A DNA stretch of 64,000 bases from assembly GCA_046759385.1 (NCBI GenBank), contig JBHICC010000009.1, forward strand, positions 1 through 64,000. The letters run 5' to 3'. Positions 43,954 to 51,276 of the stretch are shown here, piece by piece. The position numbers and the translations under genes are program-made. Under the pieces are notes generated by a model that saw only the letters and a list, made by a program, of their open reading frames with translations, ran no database searches and was not told the DNA's origin. This DNA comes from JBHICC01 sp046759385. GTDB lineage: Bacteria; Pseudomonadota; Gammaproteobacteria; Acidiferrobacterales; SPGG2. Each line of letters opens with the position of its first letter. Position 1 is the stretch's first letter.

Positions 43954-45244
43954 CCCAGCAAAATTGCGGGTAAAGGGTACGGGAGGTGAGCGCTTCCTCG
44001 GCAAGACGCTCGAGCTGTTTCTGCCGGAGGGCTGGCCCGATCGCGAGGGCGCGGTCCAGTGGCGCTTGCGCGCCGGTCTGCGTAGCACGCACGGCCAAGC
44101 TGATGATCTTAAGCGTTTGCCTGCAGATACAAAAGCACCGCATGTCATCGTTTGGACACCGCCGGCGGACACCCTACTCACACGCGCGAACTTGCCAACG
44201 CGCAGCTGGCGCAAGATCCAGCAGGCGTTGCCTTACGCGCTTGAGGAACAGTTGCTTGGGGATCCAGCCGAGCAGCATTTTGCGTGCCATCGAGAGGCCG
44301 ATGGCAGTCTCGCCGTCGCGGTGACAGCACGTGCACGTATCAAGGCCTGGCTCGAAACCTTGCGTGCCGCCGGGGTGCAGCCGGCCCGTCTTTGCCCGGC
44401 TATCTTGGCGCTTCCGCTCGAACGCGGCACATGGTCGGTTGCGTTCATTGAAGACCGCTTATGGGTACGCACCGGTGCCCTTTCTGGCTTTGCCTGCTCG
44501 GCTTCGGCGCAGACGGTGCCAGCGTTACTTAAAGCGGCAACGGGTGAGGCGCGCGAACATGAGCGCGCACCACACGGTTTGACCGTATTCAATCCTCCGA
44601 GTGACTTTAACGCCGATCATTGGCGTACTGTTCTTGGGATCGATGTCACCGTTTCGGGCCGTCCTTTTTGGGAAAATGGACACAGCACAGTCGCGCCGCT
44701 CAACTTATTGCAGGGTGATTTCGCGCCCGCTGGCAAGTTCCGCGAGACATTGAAGCCGCTGACGGTTGCCGCCAGTTTGCTCGCCGTATGGCTCGTCGGC
44801 AGCCTCGGTTTCAATCTCTGGGAATGGTGGGAGCTGACAGGCCAACGTCAGACCTACCAGGCTGCGATGACAGAGTTATTTAAGCGAACATTTCCCGAAA
44901 CCAAGGTAGTGCTCGATCCCTCTCGGCAGATGGAACGCAACTTGGAGAACCTGCGCGGGAAAAGGGGGCGGGCCGGCAGCAGCGACTTGCTTGCTTTGTT
45001 AACGTCAGTCGCGCCAGCGTTGAAGGCCAACCCCGACATCTCCCTACGCACGCTCAAATACGCCGAAGCTAAGCTGACCATCGATTTGACTCTACCGGAC
45101 TTCGAAGCGCTTGAGAACGTCAAGAACGCCTTGCGGACCACGCGAGGGATTGACGTCGAGGTACTCGCGGCCAACAGTCGCAGCTCGGGTGTGGCAGGAC
45201 GGCTGCGAATCCAAGCGCGCGACGACACCGAAGGGGGTGGATAA
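43937..45244 (+). CDS. gspL: type II secretion protein GspL
   Basis: 435 residues. GTG start at 43937, with an ATG two codons on; both lie inside the end of gspK. A cytoplasmic actin-like domain (residues 1-270 approx., W-R-K-I-Q-Q-A-L-P-Y-A-L-E-E-Q-L) recruits GspE, a single helix (about 277-298, L-A-V-W-L-V-G-S-L-G-F) crosses the membrane, and a periplasmic ferredoxin-like domain (E-N-V-K-N-A-L-R-T-T-R-G-I-D-V) pairs with GspM. Confidence 0.93.
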   Translation: MRMRVNPAKLRVKGTGGERFLGKTLELFLPEGWPDREGAVQWRLRAGLRSTHGQADDLKRLPADTKAPHVIVWTPPADTLLTRANLPTRSWRKIQQALPYALEEQLLGDPAEQHFACHREADGSLAVAVTARARIKAWLETLRAAGVQPARLCPAILALPLERGTWSVAFIEDRLWVRTGALSGFACSASAQTVPALLKAATGEAREHERAPHGLTVFNPPSDFNADHWRTVLGIDVTVSGRPFWENGHSTVAPLNLLQGDFAPAGKFRETLKPLTVAASLLAVWLVGSLGFNLWEWWELTGQRQTYQAAMTELFKRTFPETKVVLDPSRQMERNLENLRGKRGRAGSSDLLALLTSVAPALKANPDISLRTLKYAEAKLTIDLTLPDFEALENVKNALRTTRGIDVEVLAANSRSSGVAGRLRIQARDDTEGGG

Positions 45245-45246
45245 GG

Positions 45247-45750
45247 GTGCAACCGGCACTGGAACAGCTGCTATCGCGCTGGCGCGCGCTTGAGCTTCGC
45301 GAGCGCATTGTGATTGCCGGCGGGACCGTTATCGCGCTGGTGATGTTGTTTTATGCTTTTGCCTGGATGCCGATGCAGCGCGATCTTTCGCAGCTACGTG
45401 TCAACGTGCCCAAGACACGTGCCGAGCTTGCATTGATGCGCGTGCAAGCGCGCGAGGTAAAAAAGTTACAAGCCGGCGGCGGTCCTGTCGGTACCGCGGG
45501 CAACTTGCTGACGAAGCTAGAGCGGTCCGCAGTTGAGCGGGGCTTGCGACAAAATATCAGCCGTATGGAGCCCGACGGTGACCATGCTGTAAGACTGGCG
45601 CTCGATGGTATCAGGTTCAACGATCTGGTGCGCTGGCTCGCGGACCTGCATCAGCAGGCCGGCGTTCGTGCAGACACCGCCACCATTTCCGCAGAGGCTT
45701 CAACTGGAGTAGTAAACGCGCGACTGTTGTTGCGTAGGCCTGGCTCATGA
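45247..45750 (+). CDS. gspM: type II secretion protein GspM
   Basis: 167 residues, GTG start at 45247 with GG just upstream, two bases after the gspL stop. A short cytoplasmic helix, one membrane span (about residues 22-41, V-I-A-G-G-T-V-I-A-L-V-M-L-F-Y), then a coiled coil and a ferredoxin-like domain ending R-F-N-D-L-V-R-W-L-A-D-L. It stabilises GspL. Overlaps gspN by four bases. Confidence 0.9.
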   Translation: MQPALEQLLSRWRALELRERIVIAGGTVIALVMLFYAFAWMPMQRDLSQLRVNVPKTRAELALMRVQAREVKKLQAGGGPVGTAGNLLTKLERSAVERGLRQNISRMEPDGDHAVRLALDGIRFNDLVRWLADLHQQAGVRADTATISAEASTGVVNARLLLRRPGS

Positions 45751-46538
45751 AGCGCCGTTGGCTTGGTTACGTAACACTCGGCGTTTGCGCATACTTGCTG
45801 TTTCTCATTGCAACGATCCCCGCGAGCTGGGTAGCTTGGGGCCTGGTAATAGCTTCGCAGGGCGCTGTTGTCATCAGTCAGGGGACGGGCACGTTCTGGC
45901 ACGGAACCGGCCATCTGGTGGTACAGCCTGCGGACACAAGGGGACACAACCTTGGGCGTGCCGAGTGGCGGATTAACCCATTGTGGCTGTTTGTTGCCCG
46001 GCTTCAGGCGCAGGTTAGCGCAACGGGCCCTGCCAGCGAGCTCGCCGCGGCGGTAGCGATCACTCCGCGCGCGATCGTTCTGGAGCAAGCACGTGCGAGC
46101 GCCTCCGCAAAGCTGGCAAGCAAACTGTACCCGCCGGCGACTCTGCTCGCACCTGAGGGCCGGCTGCGACTTCTCACCGACAAGCTCTTGCTCCGGCAAG
46201 ACGGCCTGCAAGGTGACGCGCAGCTGTTTTGGGAACAAGCGGCAAGCGGGGTATCCGAGGTCAAACCGCTCGGAGACTATCGGGTCGACTTGAAAGGCGC
46301 TGGCGCCACCGCCTCCGTCAAACTGTCGACCTTACGGGGGCCCCTGGAGCTGGTTGGCCAAGGGCGTTGGCAGACGACCGGAAGTGGGGCGTTTCAGCTG
46401 TCCGGATTCGCCCGAGCAAAGGCGCGGCGCGACGAACTTCAGCCGTTGCTGGCGCTCATAGGGCGAGAGCAGAACGGGCGCTACCCGTTTCGGCTCAACG
46501 CACGGCTACCATTGCCCGCTCTGCCATTGCCGCTCTGA
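45747..46538 (+). CDS. gspN: type II secretion protein GspN
   Basis: 263 residues with an N-terminal membrane helix (about residues 8-28) and a periplasmic beta-rich region (W-R-I-N-P-L-W-L-F, L-R-G-P-L-E-L-V-G-Q-G) as in GspN. It is a non-essential accessory subunit in some systems. Last gene of the operon; the prepilin peptidase GspO/PilD needed for GspG-K is not encoded in the window and must be elsewhere. No terminator with a T tract is seen in the 119 bases before the rnhB stop. Confidence 0.85.
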   Translation: MKRRWLGYVTLGVCAYLLFLIATIPASWVAWGLVIASQGAVVISQGTGTFWHGTGHLVVQPADTRGHNLGRAEWRINPLWLFVARLQAQVSATGPASELAAAVAITPRAIVLEQARASASAKLASKLYPPATLLAPEGRLRLLTDKLLLRQDGLQGDAQLFWEQAASGVSEVKPLGDYRVDLKGAGATASVKLSTLRGPLELVGQGRWQTTGSGAFQLSGFARAKARRDELQPLLALIGREQNGRYPFRLNARLPLPALPLPL

Positions 46539-46657
46539 CCCCCCCCAGGGGTAAGAGCTAGCCCAACAAAACAACTCGAAACAAGTTGCAGAACAGTCCG
46601 TAACTTACTTAATCTTCAGTAATAATTTCTTAGATCCTGAGAGCGCCCGCGTCCCCC

Positions 46658-47266
46658 CTAGGGGCACCTTAAAACTCCCCCTCCCCGCGTGGGAGGGGAT
46701 GTGGTTGCGGTAAGTAGACGTCGTACCGGCGCGAAACTTTGCCGATGGACCGGGCTCACGCCAAAGACCTCGAGCGCCAGCAAGTGCGCCGGAGTCGGGT
46801 AACCCTTATGGCGCGCAAAACCGTACCCCGGGAACGCTCGGTCCAGGCTCCGCATTTCGGCGTCGCGAGCCACTTTGGCGACAATCGAGGCGGCGGCAAT
46901 CGCAGGCTCGGTCGCATCGCCGCCGACCACCGTTTCGACCGCACCCAACAAGATCGGCGCTCGATTGCCGTCCACCAGAACCAGATCGGCCATCACGTGT
47001 AGGGCCCCCACCGCACGTTGCATCGCTAGCAAAGTGGCCTGAAGAATATTCAGTCGGTCGATCTCGGCAACGTCGGCCCGCCCGATACCCCAGCCGAGCG
47101 CGTTCTCGCGTATTTGATTATCGAGCCGCTCACGTTCTGTTGGCGTTAACGTCTTAGAGTCCGCAAGCCCGTCAATCGATGTTTCCAACCCGAGGACCAC
47201 CGCGGCTGCGACTACCGGACCTGCTAACGGGCCGCGCCCCGCCTCGTCGACCCCAGCGACCAACAT
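46658..47266 (-). CDS. rnhB: ribonuclease HII
   Basis: About 202 residues from ATG 47266; a GTG at 47278 would add four. RNase HII removes ribonucleotides from DNA. The catalytic acidic set is recognisable: V-A-G-V-D-E-A-G-R-G-P-L-A-G near the start and L-V-D-G-N-R-A-P later, with A-S-I-V-A-K-V-A-R-D and R-H-K-G-Y-P-T-P. After the usual end (R-Q-S-F-A-P-V-R-R-L) about 18 atypical residues are encoded by a GC-rich palindrome (46678-46698). The gene sits next to lpxB as usual, but dnaE, its normal other neighbour, is displaced by the secretion operon. Confidence 0.93.
   Translation of the reverse strand: MLVAGVDEAGRGPLAGPVVAAAVVLGLETSIDGLADSKTLTPTERERLDNQIRENALGWGIGRADVAEIDRLNILQATLLAMQRAVGALHVMADLVLVDGNRAPILLGAVETVVGGDATEPAIAAASIVAKVARDAEMRSLDRAFPGYGFARHKGYPTPAHLLALEVFGVSPVHRQSFAPVRRLLTATTSPPTRGGGVLRCP
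46678..46698. repeat. 8-pair GC-rich palindrome in the rnhB 3' end
   Basis: CCCCTCCC (46678-46685) pairs perfectly with GGGAGGGG (46691-46698) around CGCGT. It lies within the last codons of rnhB and creates its unusual tail. Such short GC-rich palindromes are common as dispersed elements near gene ends. No T tract follows directly; the A-run at 46671-46674 gives only four T residues on the minus strand. Confidence 0.6.
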
Positions 47267-47304
47267 TGCGTTAACCACGCTAACGTGTCCGAATTATAAC
47301 TGAG

Positions 47305-48477
47305 CTAACTGGTGGCCCCTTGAGTGTCCAACACTCGTAACACCGCATCGGCCGCTCTTTCACTCGCGTTTCGACGCAGTTGCTTGTGGAGCCCGTGCAA
47401 TGTTTCGACAACCGACTTTGCTTTTTCTGGGTTGCGTAGATAATACTCTACCCTTCCACCCAGTTTTTCCGGCACGGCGTCATGTTGAATGAGTTCGGGC
47501 ACGAGCTCACAACCAGCAAGATTGTTCGGTAACGAGTAGAGCTTTATGCGCACAAACATCTTCATCAGAAAATACGTTAACCACGAGAGCCTATACGTCA
47601 CGACCATCACGCGCTCGAGCAACGCCGCTTCCAACGTGGCGGTGCCGGACGCCAGTAGGACCACATCACACGCCGCCATCGCTTCACGTGACTGGCCGTT
47701 CAGTCTAGTAATAGCTAGATCATCGCCGCGATTCTCCTTAATCGCCCGATCGAAGAGCTCGCGCGTCTCGTCGCTAGCAAATGGCGCAACGAAATGCAAA
47801 TTGCTGTTGCGTCGGTTCAGCCAGTGCGCGGTTTCCACGAACAGGCGAGCGTGATGCGTAAGCTCATTCTTTCGGCTGCCTGGCAACAACGCGATGATGG
47901 TTTTTTCTTCCGGGAGCTTAAGCAACCGCCGATACGTGCCTCGATCTATATTTTCCTCAATCTCATCCGCCAATGGATGGCCGACATAGGTCACCGGAAG
48001 GTCGTGCTCTTCGTAGTAACGCGCCTCGAATGGAAACAACGTCAGCATATGGTCGACTGCTTTCTTGATTTTGTGAATCCGGTAGCCACGCCACGCCCAC
48101 ACTGTCGGGCTAACGTAATGCACGGTAGCGATGCCGGCCGACCGCAAGCGCTTTTCGAGTCCGATGTTGAAGTCAGGGACATCAATACCAATGAACAGAT
48201 CAGGCGGATCACTCAGAAAATGTTTGATCAGATCATTGCGCATCCATCTTATTTGCGGAAACTTGCCAATCGCTTCCATCAGGCCGATGATCGACAGCCA
48301 TTCCATGGGAAACAGACCTTTGCACCCTTCCGCTTCCATACGCTCGCCGCATACCCCTTCGAAGCGCACGTCGGGGAGACGCTTTTTCAGCGCCTTCATT
48401 AGACCAGCCCCGAGCACGTCCCCTGACACCTCGCCGGCGACGACCCCTATCCTCACCGGTGAGCGCGCGCCTACCAT
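47305..48477 (-). CDS. lpxB: lipid A disaccharide synthase
   Basis: 390 residues from ATG 48477, one base after the lpxA stop; 18 codons of upstream frame lie in lpxA. LpxB joins UDP-2,3-diacylglucosamine and lipid X to form the lipid A disaccharide. Motifs: V-V-A-G-E-V-S-G-D-V-L-G-A near the start, F-I-G-I-D-V-P-D-F-N, H-Y-V-S-P-T-V-W-A-W and L-P-G-S-R-K-N-E-L in the GT-B C-terminal half. Confidence 0.97.
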   Translation of the reverse strand: MVGARSPVRIGVVAGEVSGDVLGAGLMKALKKRLPDVRFEGVCGERMEAEGCKGLFPMEWLSIIGLMEAIGKFPQIRWMRNDLIKHFLSDPPDLFIGIDVPDFNIGLEKRLRSAGIATVHYVSPTVWAWRGYRIHKIKKAVDHMLTLFPFEARYYEEHDLPVTYVGHPLADEIEENIDRGTYRRLLKLPEEKTIIALLPGSRKNELTHHARLFVETAHWLNRRNSNLHFVAPFASDETRELFDRAIKENRGDDLAITRLNGQSREAMAACDVVLLASGTATLEAALLERVMVVTYRLSWLTYFLMKMFVRIKLYSLPNNLAGCELVPELIQHDAVPEKLGGRVEYYLRNPEKAKSVVETLHGLHKQLRRNASERAADAVLRVLDTQGATS

Positions 48478-48478
48478 G

Positions 48479-49249
48479 CTAACGGATGATCCCACGCTCA
48501 GAGGTATTGATGAACTCGACAAGTTGTGCAACCTCGGGGTGTCGCTTCACATCTTCGGCCAGCACAGCGAGCGCCTCCGTCAGCTTCATTTCAGATTTGT
48601 AGATGACTTTGTAGGCGCCTCGCAGCGCATTGATCGCCTCGGCCGTAAACTGCCTGCGTCTAAGGCCACGCACATTGATCCCGTATGGCACAGCGGTATT
48701 GCCGTACGTAAGAAGGTAAGGCGGGATGTCCTTAAACGTGATCGTAGCGATACCCGTCATACAATGCGCACCGACACGACAGAACTGATGGACCCCGGTG
48801 AACCCGCCCAGAAAAGCGTAGTCACCGACAGAAACGTGCCCAGCGAGGCTGGCGCAGTTGGCAAATATGGTGTGATCACCCACGACACAGTCGTGCGCAA
48901 CGTGAACATAAGCCATAAAAAAATTGTCGTTGCCGATCCGGGTTACGCCGTGTCCTTCTGTACTGCCGCGGTTTAGGGTCGTGTATTCACGAATGATATT
49001 GCGATCGCCAATCTCTAGGCGCGTCGACTCACCGCGGTATCCGAGGTGTTGAGGGCCTTCGCCGATGGAACAGAACTGATAGACCTTGTTTTCACGACCG
49101 ATCCGTGTCGGCCCATTCACGACCACGTGAGGCCCGACCCATGTCTGGTCGCCGACTTCGACACCAGCGCCGATGATTGAAAACGGGCCGATGTGTACGT
49201 CTTTACCTATATTTGCGGAGGGATCAATAATCGCCTGTGGATGGATCAC
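48479..49249 (-). CDS. lpxA: UDP-N-acetylglucosamine acyltransferase
   Basis: 256 residues. First enzyme of lipid A synthesis, adding a hydroxyacyl chain to UDP-GlcNAc. Hexapeptide repeats run from residue 5 (I-D-P-S-A-N-I-G-K-D-V-H-I-G) to about 190; the catalytic His lies in Y-V-H-V-A-H-D-C-V-V-G-D, and the C-terminal helical bundle follows. The GTG start overlaps the fabZ stop (GTGA). Confidence 0.97.
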   Translation of the reverse strand: MIHPQAIIDPSANIGKDVHIGPFSIIGAGVEVGDQTWVGPHVVVNGPTRIGRENKVYQFCSIGEGPQHLGYRGESTRLEIGDRNIIREYTTLNRGSTEGHGVTRIGNDNFFMAYVHVAHDCVVGDHTIFANCASLAGHVSVGDYAFLGGFTGVHQFCRVGAHCMTGIATITFKDIPPYLLTYGNTAVPYGINVRGLRRRQFTAEAINALRGAYKVIYKSEMKLTEALAVLAEDVKRHPEVAQLVEFINTSERGIIR

Positions 49250-49695
49250 GCAGAGGTTTCCCTGTACGTACTCATAATCTCTGCGCTGACGCAGACGTCG
49301 CCACCAACGTGGGCCACGGCATCAAACCGCCAGATACCCTTTACTATCCGAGCAACCGTGGCTGTCAGCTTAAGCTGATCACCAGGTATCACCGGGCGCC
49401 GAAAACGGGCCTTATCAACACCTACCAAGTAGATAACACCACTATCCTCCGGTGGGCGATCGAGACTCTTGAAGGCAAGGATGCCACAGGCCTGCGCCAT
49501 TGCCTCAAGTACGAGCACACCTGGCATGACAGGGTGATGTGGGAAATGACCTTGAAAGAATGGCTCGTTGATGGTTACGTTTTTGATGGCTACTAACGAT
49601 TCGTCTTTCGCAAACTCGATTACGCGATCAATCAGCAAGAACGGATATCGATGCGGTAAGTATTCCAATACTTTACCGATGTCGAAGTCGCTCAA
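49246..49695 (-). CDS. fabZ: 3-hydroxyacyl-ACP dehydratase FabZ
   Basis: 149 residues. Dehydrates 3-hydroxyacyl-ACP in fatty-acid elongation and competes with LpxA/LpxD for hydroxymyristoyl-ACP, so its place between them is functional. The hot-dog signature H-R-Y-P-F-L-L-I-D-R-V, G-H-F-P-H-H-P-V-M-P-G (catalytic His) and E-A-M-A-Q-A-C-G is complete. The start is TTG at 49695, overlapping the lpxD stop (TTGA), with GGGGAGA a few bases upstream. Confidence 0.97.
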   Translation of the reverse strand: MSDFDIGKVLEYLPHRYPFLLIDRVIEFAKDESLVAIKNVTINEPFFQGHFPHHPVMPGVLVLEAMAQACGILAFKSLDRPPEDSGVIYLVGVDKARFRRPVIPGDQLKLTATVARIVKGIWRFDAVAHVGGDVCVSAEIMSTYRETSA

Positions 49696-50729
49696 GTTTT
49701 TCTCCCCTCAGACAGCCGCCTAATTTCCTGTTCCAGCCTCCGCAGTTGCTGCGCCATCTCTTCCAGTTGAGACAATCTCACGACATTGCGTCTCCACCGT
49801 TCGATAGGTACTGCTTTCAAACTAGATGAATACGTACCAGCTTTCTTGAGCGAACCCGTCACCACCGAAGTCGCCGTAATCCGTACATCGTCAGCGATCT
49901 CCACATGATCGACGATGCCGACGCCACCACCGATGGCGCAACCCTTACCTACTCGACTGCTACCGGCGATACCGGCACACGCAGCAACCGCCGTATGCTC
50001 CCCGATTGTTACGTTGTGTCCTACTTGTATCAAGTTGTCCAGTTTTACGCCATCGGCAATGACCGTGTCATCGAGCGCACCGCGATCGATCGCGGTGTTT
50101 GCACCGATTTCTACATCATCGCCGATTTTAACGCGTCCGAGCTGCGGAAACTTGACCCAACGCATTTCTTCTTGCACATAGCCGAAACCGTCGCTTCCGA
50201 CGATCGCACCCGGCTGCACAGTGCAATTTCTACCAACGACACAATCGGCCCCAATCACTACGTGTGCCATGAGCCAACTGTTATCACCAATAGCCGCGCC
50301 ACGGCCGACGTAACACAATGGGCCAACGAATGCATCATGGCCGATGCTGGCGCCGTGCTCGATAACGCTACCGGGCCCAATCCAGGCTGTGCTTGCTACA
50401 GTCGCTCCGTCTTCGATTATCGCCGTCGCATGGATGCCTGGTTCGAACTGCGCGCGCGGATGCATCAATAACGCAATTTTGGCAAAACACAAACGAGGGT
50501 TATCGACGATGATCGCGTTTCCTGGGAAACGCGCCGCCAATTCTCGCCCGAGGATCACCGCACCGGCTGCGGTTCGGCTGAGAGAATCATAGTATCTAGC
50601 GCCCTCGGCGTAGCCGATATCGCGCGCGCCGGCGCGTTCCAAAGTAGCCACCCCATCAATCTCTACTTCCGGGTTACCTCGAAGTTCGCCACCGAAACGC
50701 CGCGCCAAGTCAACAAGTCTGACCGTCAC
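49692..50729 (-). CDS. lpxD: UDP-3-O-acylglucosamine N-acyltransferase
   Basis: 345 residues. Adds the second hydroxyacyl chain in lipid A synthesis. An N-terminal uridine-binding domain (VRLVDLARRFGGELRG) is followed by a long left-handed beta-helix of hexapeptide repeats (I-G-P-G-S-V-I-E-H-G-A-S-I-G to V-G-K-G-C-A-I-G-G-G-V-G) with catalytic His in L-I-Q-V-G-H-N-V-T-I-G, and a C-terminal helix (LEEMAQQLRRLEQEIRRL). GTG start overlaps skp (GTGA). Confidence 0.97.
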   Translation of the reverse strand: MTVRLVDLARRFGGELRGNPEVEIDGVATLERAGARDIGYAEGARYYDSLSRTAAGAVILGRELAARFPGNAIIVDNPRLCFAKIALLMHPRAQFEPGIHATAIIEDGATVASTAWIGPGSVIEHGASIGHDAFVGPLCYVGRGAAIGDNSWLMAHVVIGADCVVGRNCTVQPGAIVGSDGFGYVQEEMRWVKFPQLGRVKIGDDVEIGANTAIDRGALDDTVIADGVKLDNLIQVGHNVTIGEHTAVAACAGIAGSSRVGKGCAIGGGVGIVDHVEIADDVRITATSVVTGSLKKAGTYSSSLKAVPIERWRRNVVRLSQLEEMAQQLRRLEQEIRRLSEGRKT

Positions 50730-51259
50730 TTTTTCGAAGATCCCTTGTTAAGCCGCTTGAGGACCTTATCCGTGATATCAATGCTGCTACTGGCATAAAC
50801 GGTCCCCTCGTGGACGATCAAGTCGTAATTCTCTTCTTTTGCGATCTCGACAATCGCCTTCTTAACCAGCTTCTGTAAAGCGGCCAGCTCTTCATTGCGT
50901 CGCATATTGTAATCTTCCCTAAACTCCTGCGTTGCACGCCTTAGATCCCGTTTCAACATCAGAAGCTCGCGTTCTCTGACACGCCGATCCGATTCTTGCA
51001 TGACGAGTGCATTTTTTTCCAATTCCTGCTCCATATTCTTAATATTGTTCTGCATTTCTACTAGTTTTTCGTCGCGCGGACCGAATTCCGATTGGAGTTT
51101 CTTCAATGCGGCCTCGCCCTGGGGTGCTTGCTCGATAACCTTCACGGCATTGACGTAGCCTATCTTGAGATCAGCTGCCACTGCCGCGCCCGCCAACAAA
51201 CACAAGCCGTACACAAGCAAAGTTGCACTAACTCGATAGAGAGACTTTCGCTTTTTCAA
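50726..51259 (-). CDS. skp: periplasmic chaperone Skp/OmpH
   Basis: 177 residues with a signal peptide (about residues 1-28, AAVAA) and then I-G-Y-V-N-A-V-K-V-I-E-Q-A-P, the Skp start. Long charged coiled-coil arms occupy the middle (MQNNIKNMEQELEKNA, RRVRERELLMLKRDLRR), and A-I-V-E-I-A-K-E-E-N-Y-D-L-I-V closes the trimer core. It carries unfolded outer-membrane proteins to the BAM complex encoded by the next gene. It starts 17 bases after bamA. Confidence 0.95.
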   Translation of the reverse strand: MKKRKSLYRVSATLLVYGLCLLAGAAVAADLKIGYVNAVKVIEQAPQGEAALKKLQSEFGPRDEKLVEMQNNIKNMEQELEKNALVMQESDRRVRERELLMLKRDLRRATQEFREDYNMRRNEELAALQKLVKKAIVEIAKEENYDLIVHEGTVYASSSIDITDKVLKRLNKGSSKK

Positions 51260-51276
51260 AGCTTACTCCTGATCGT

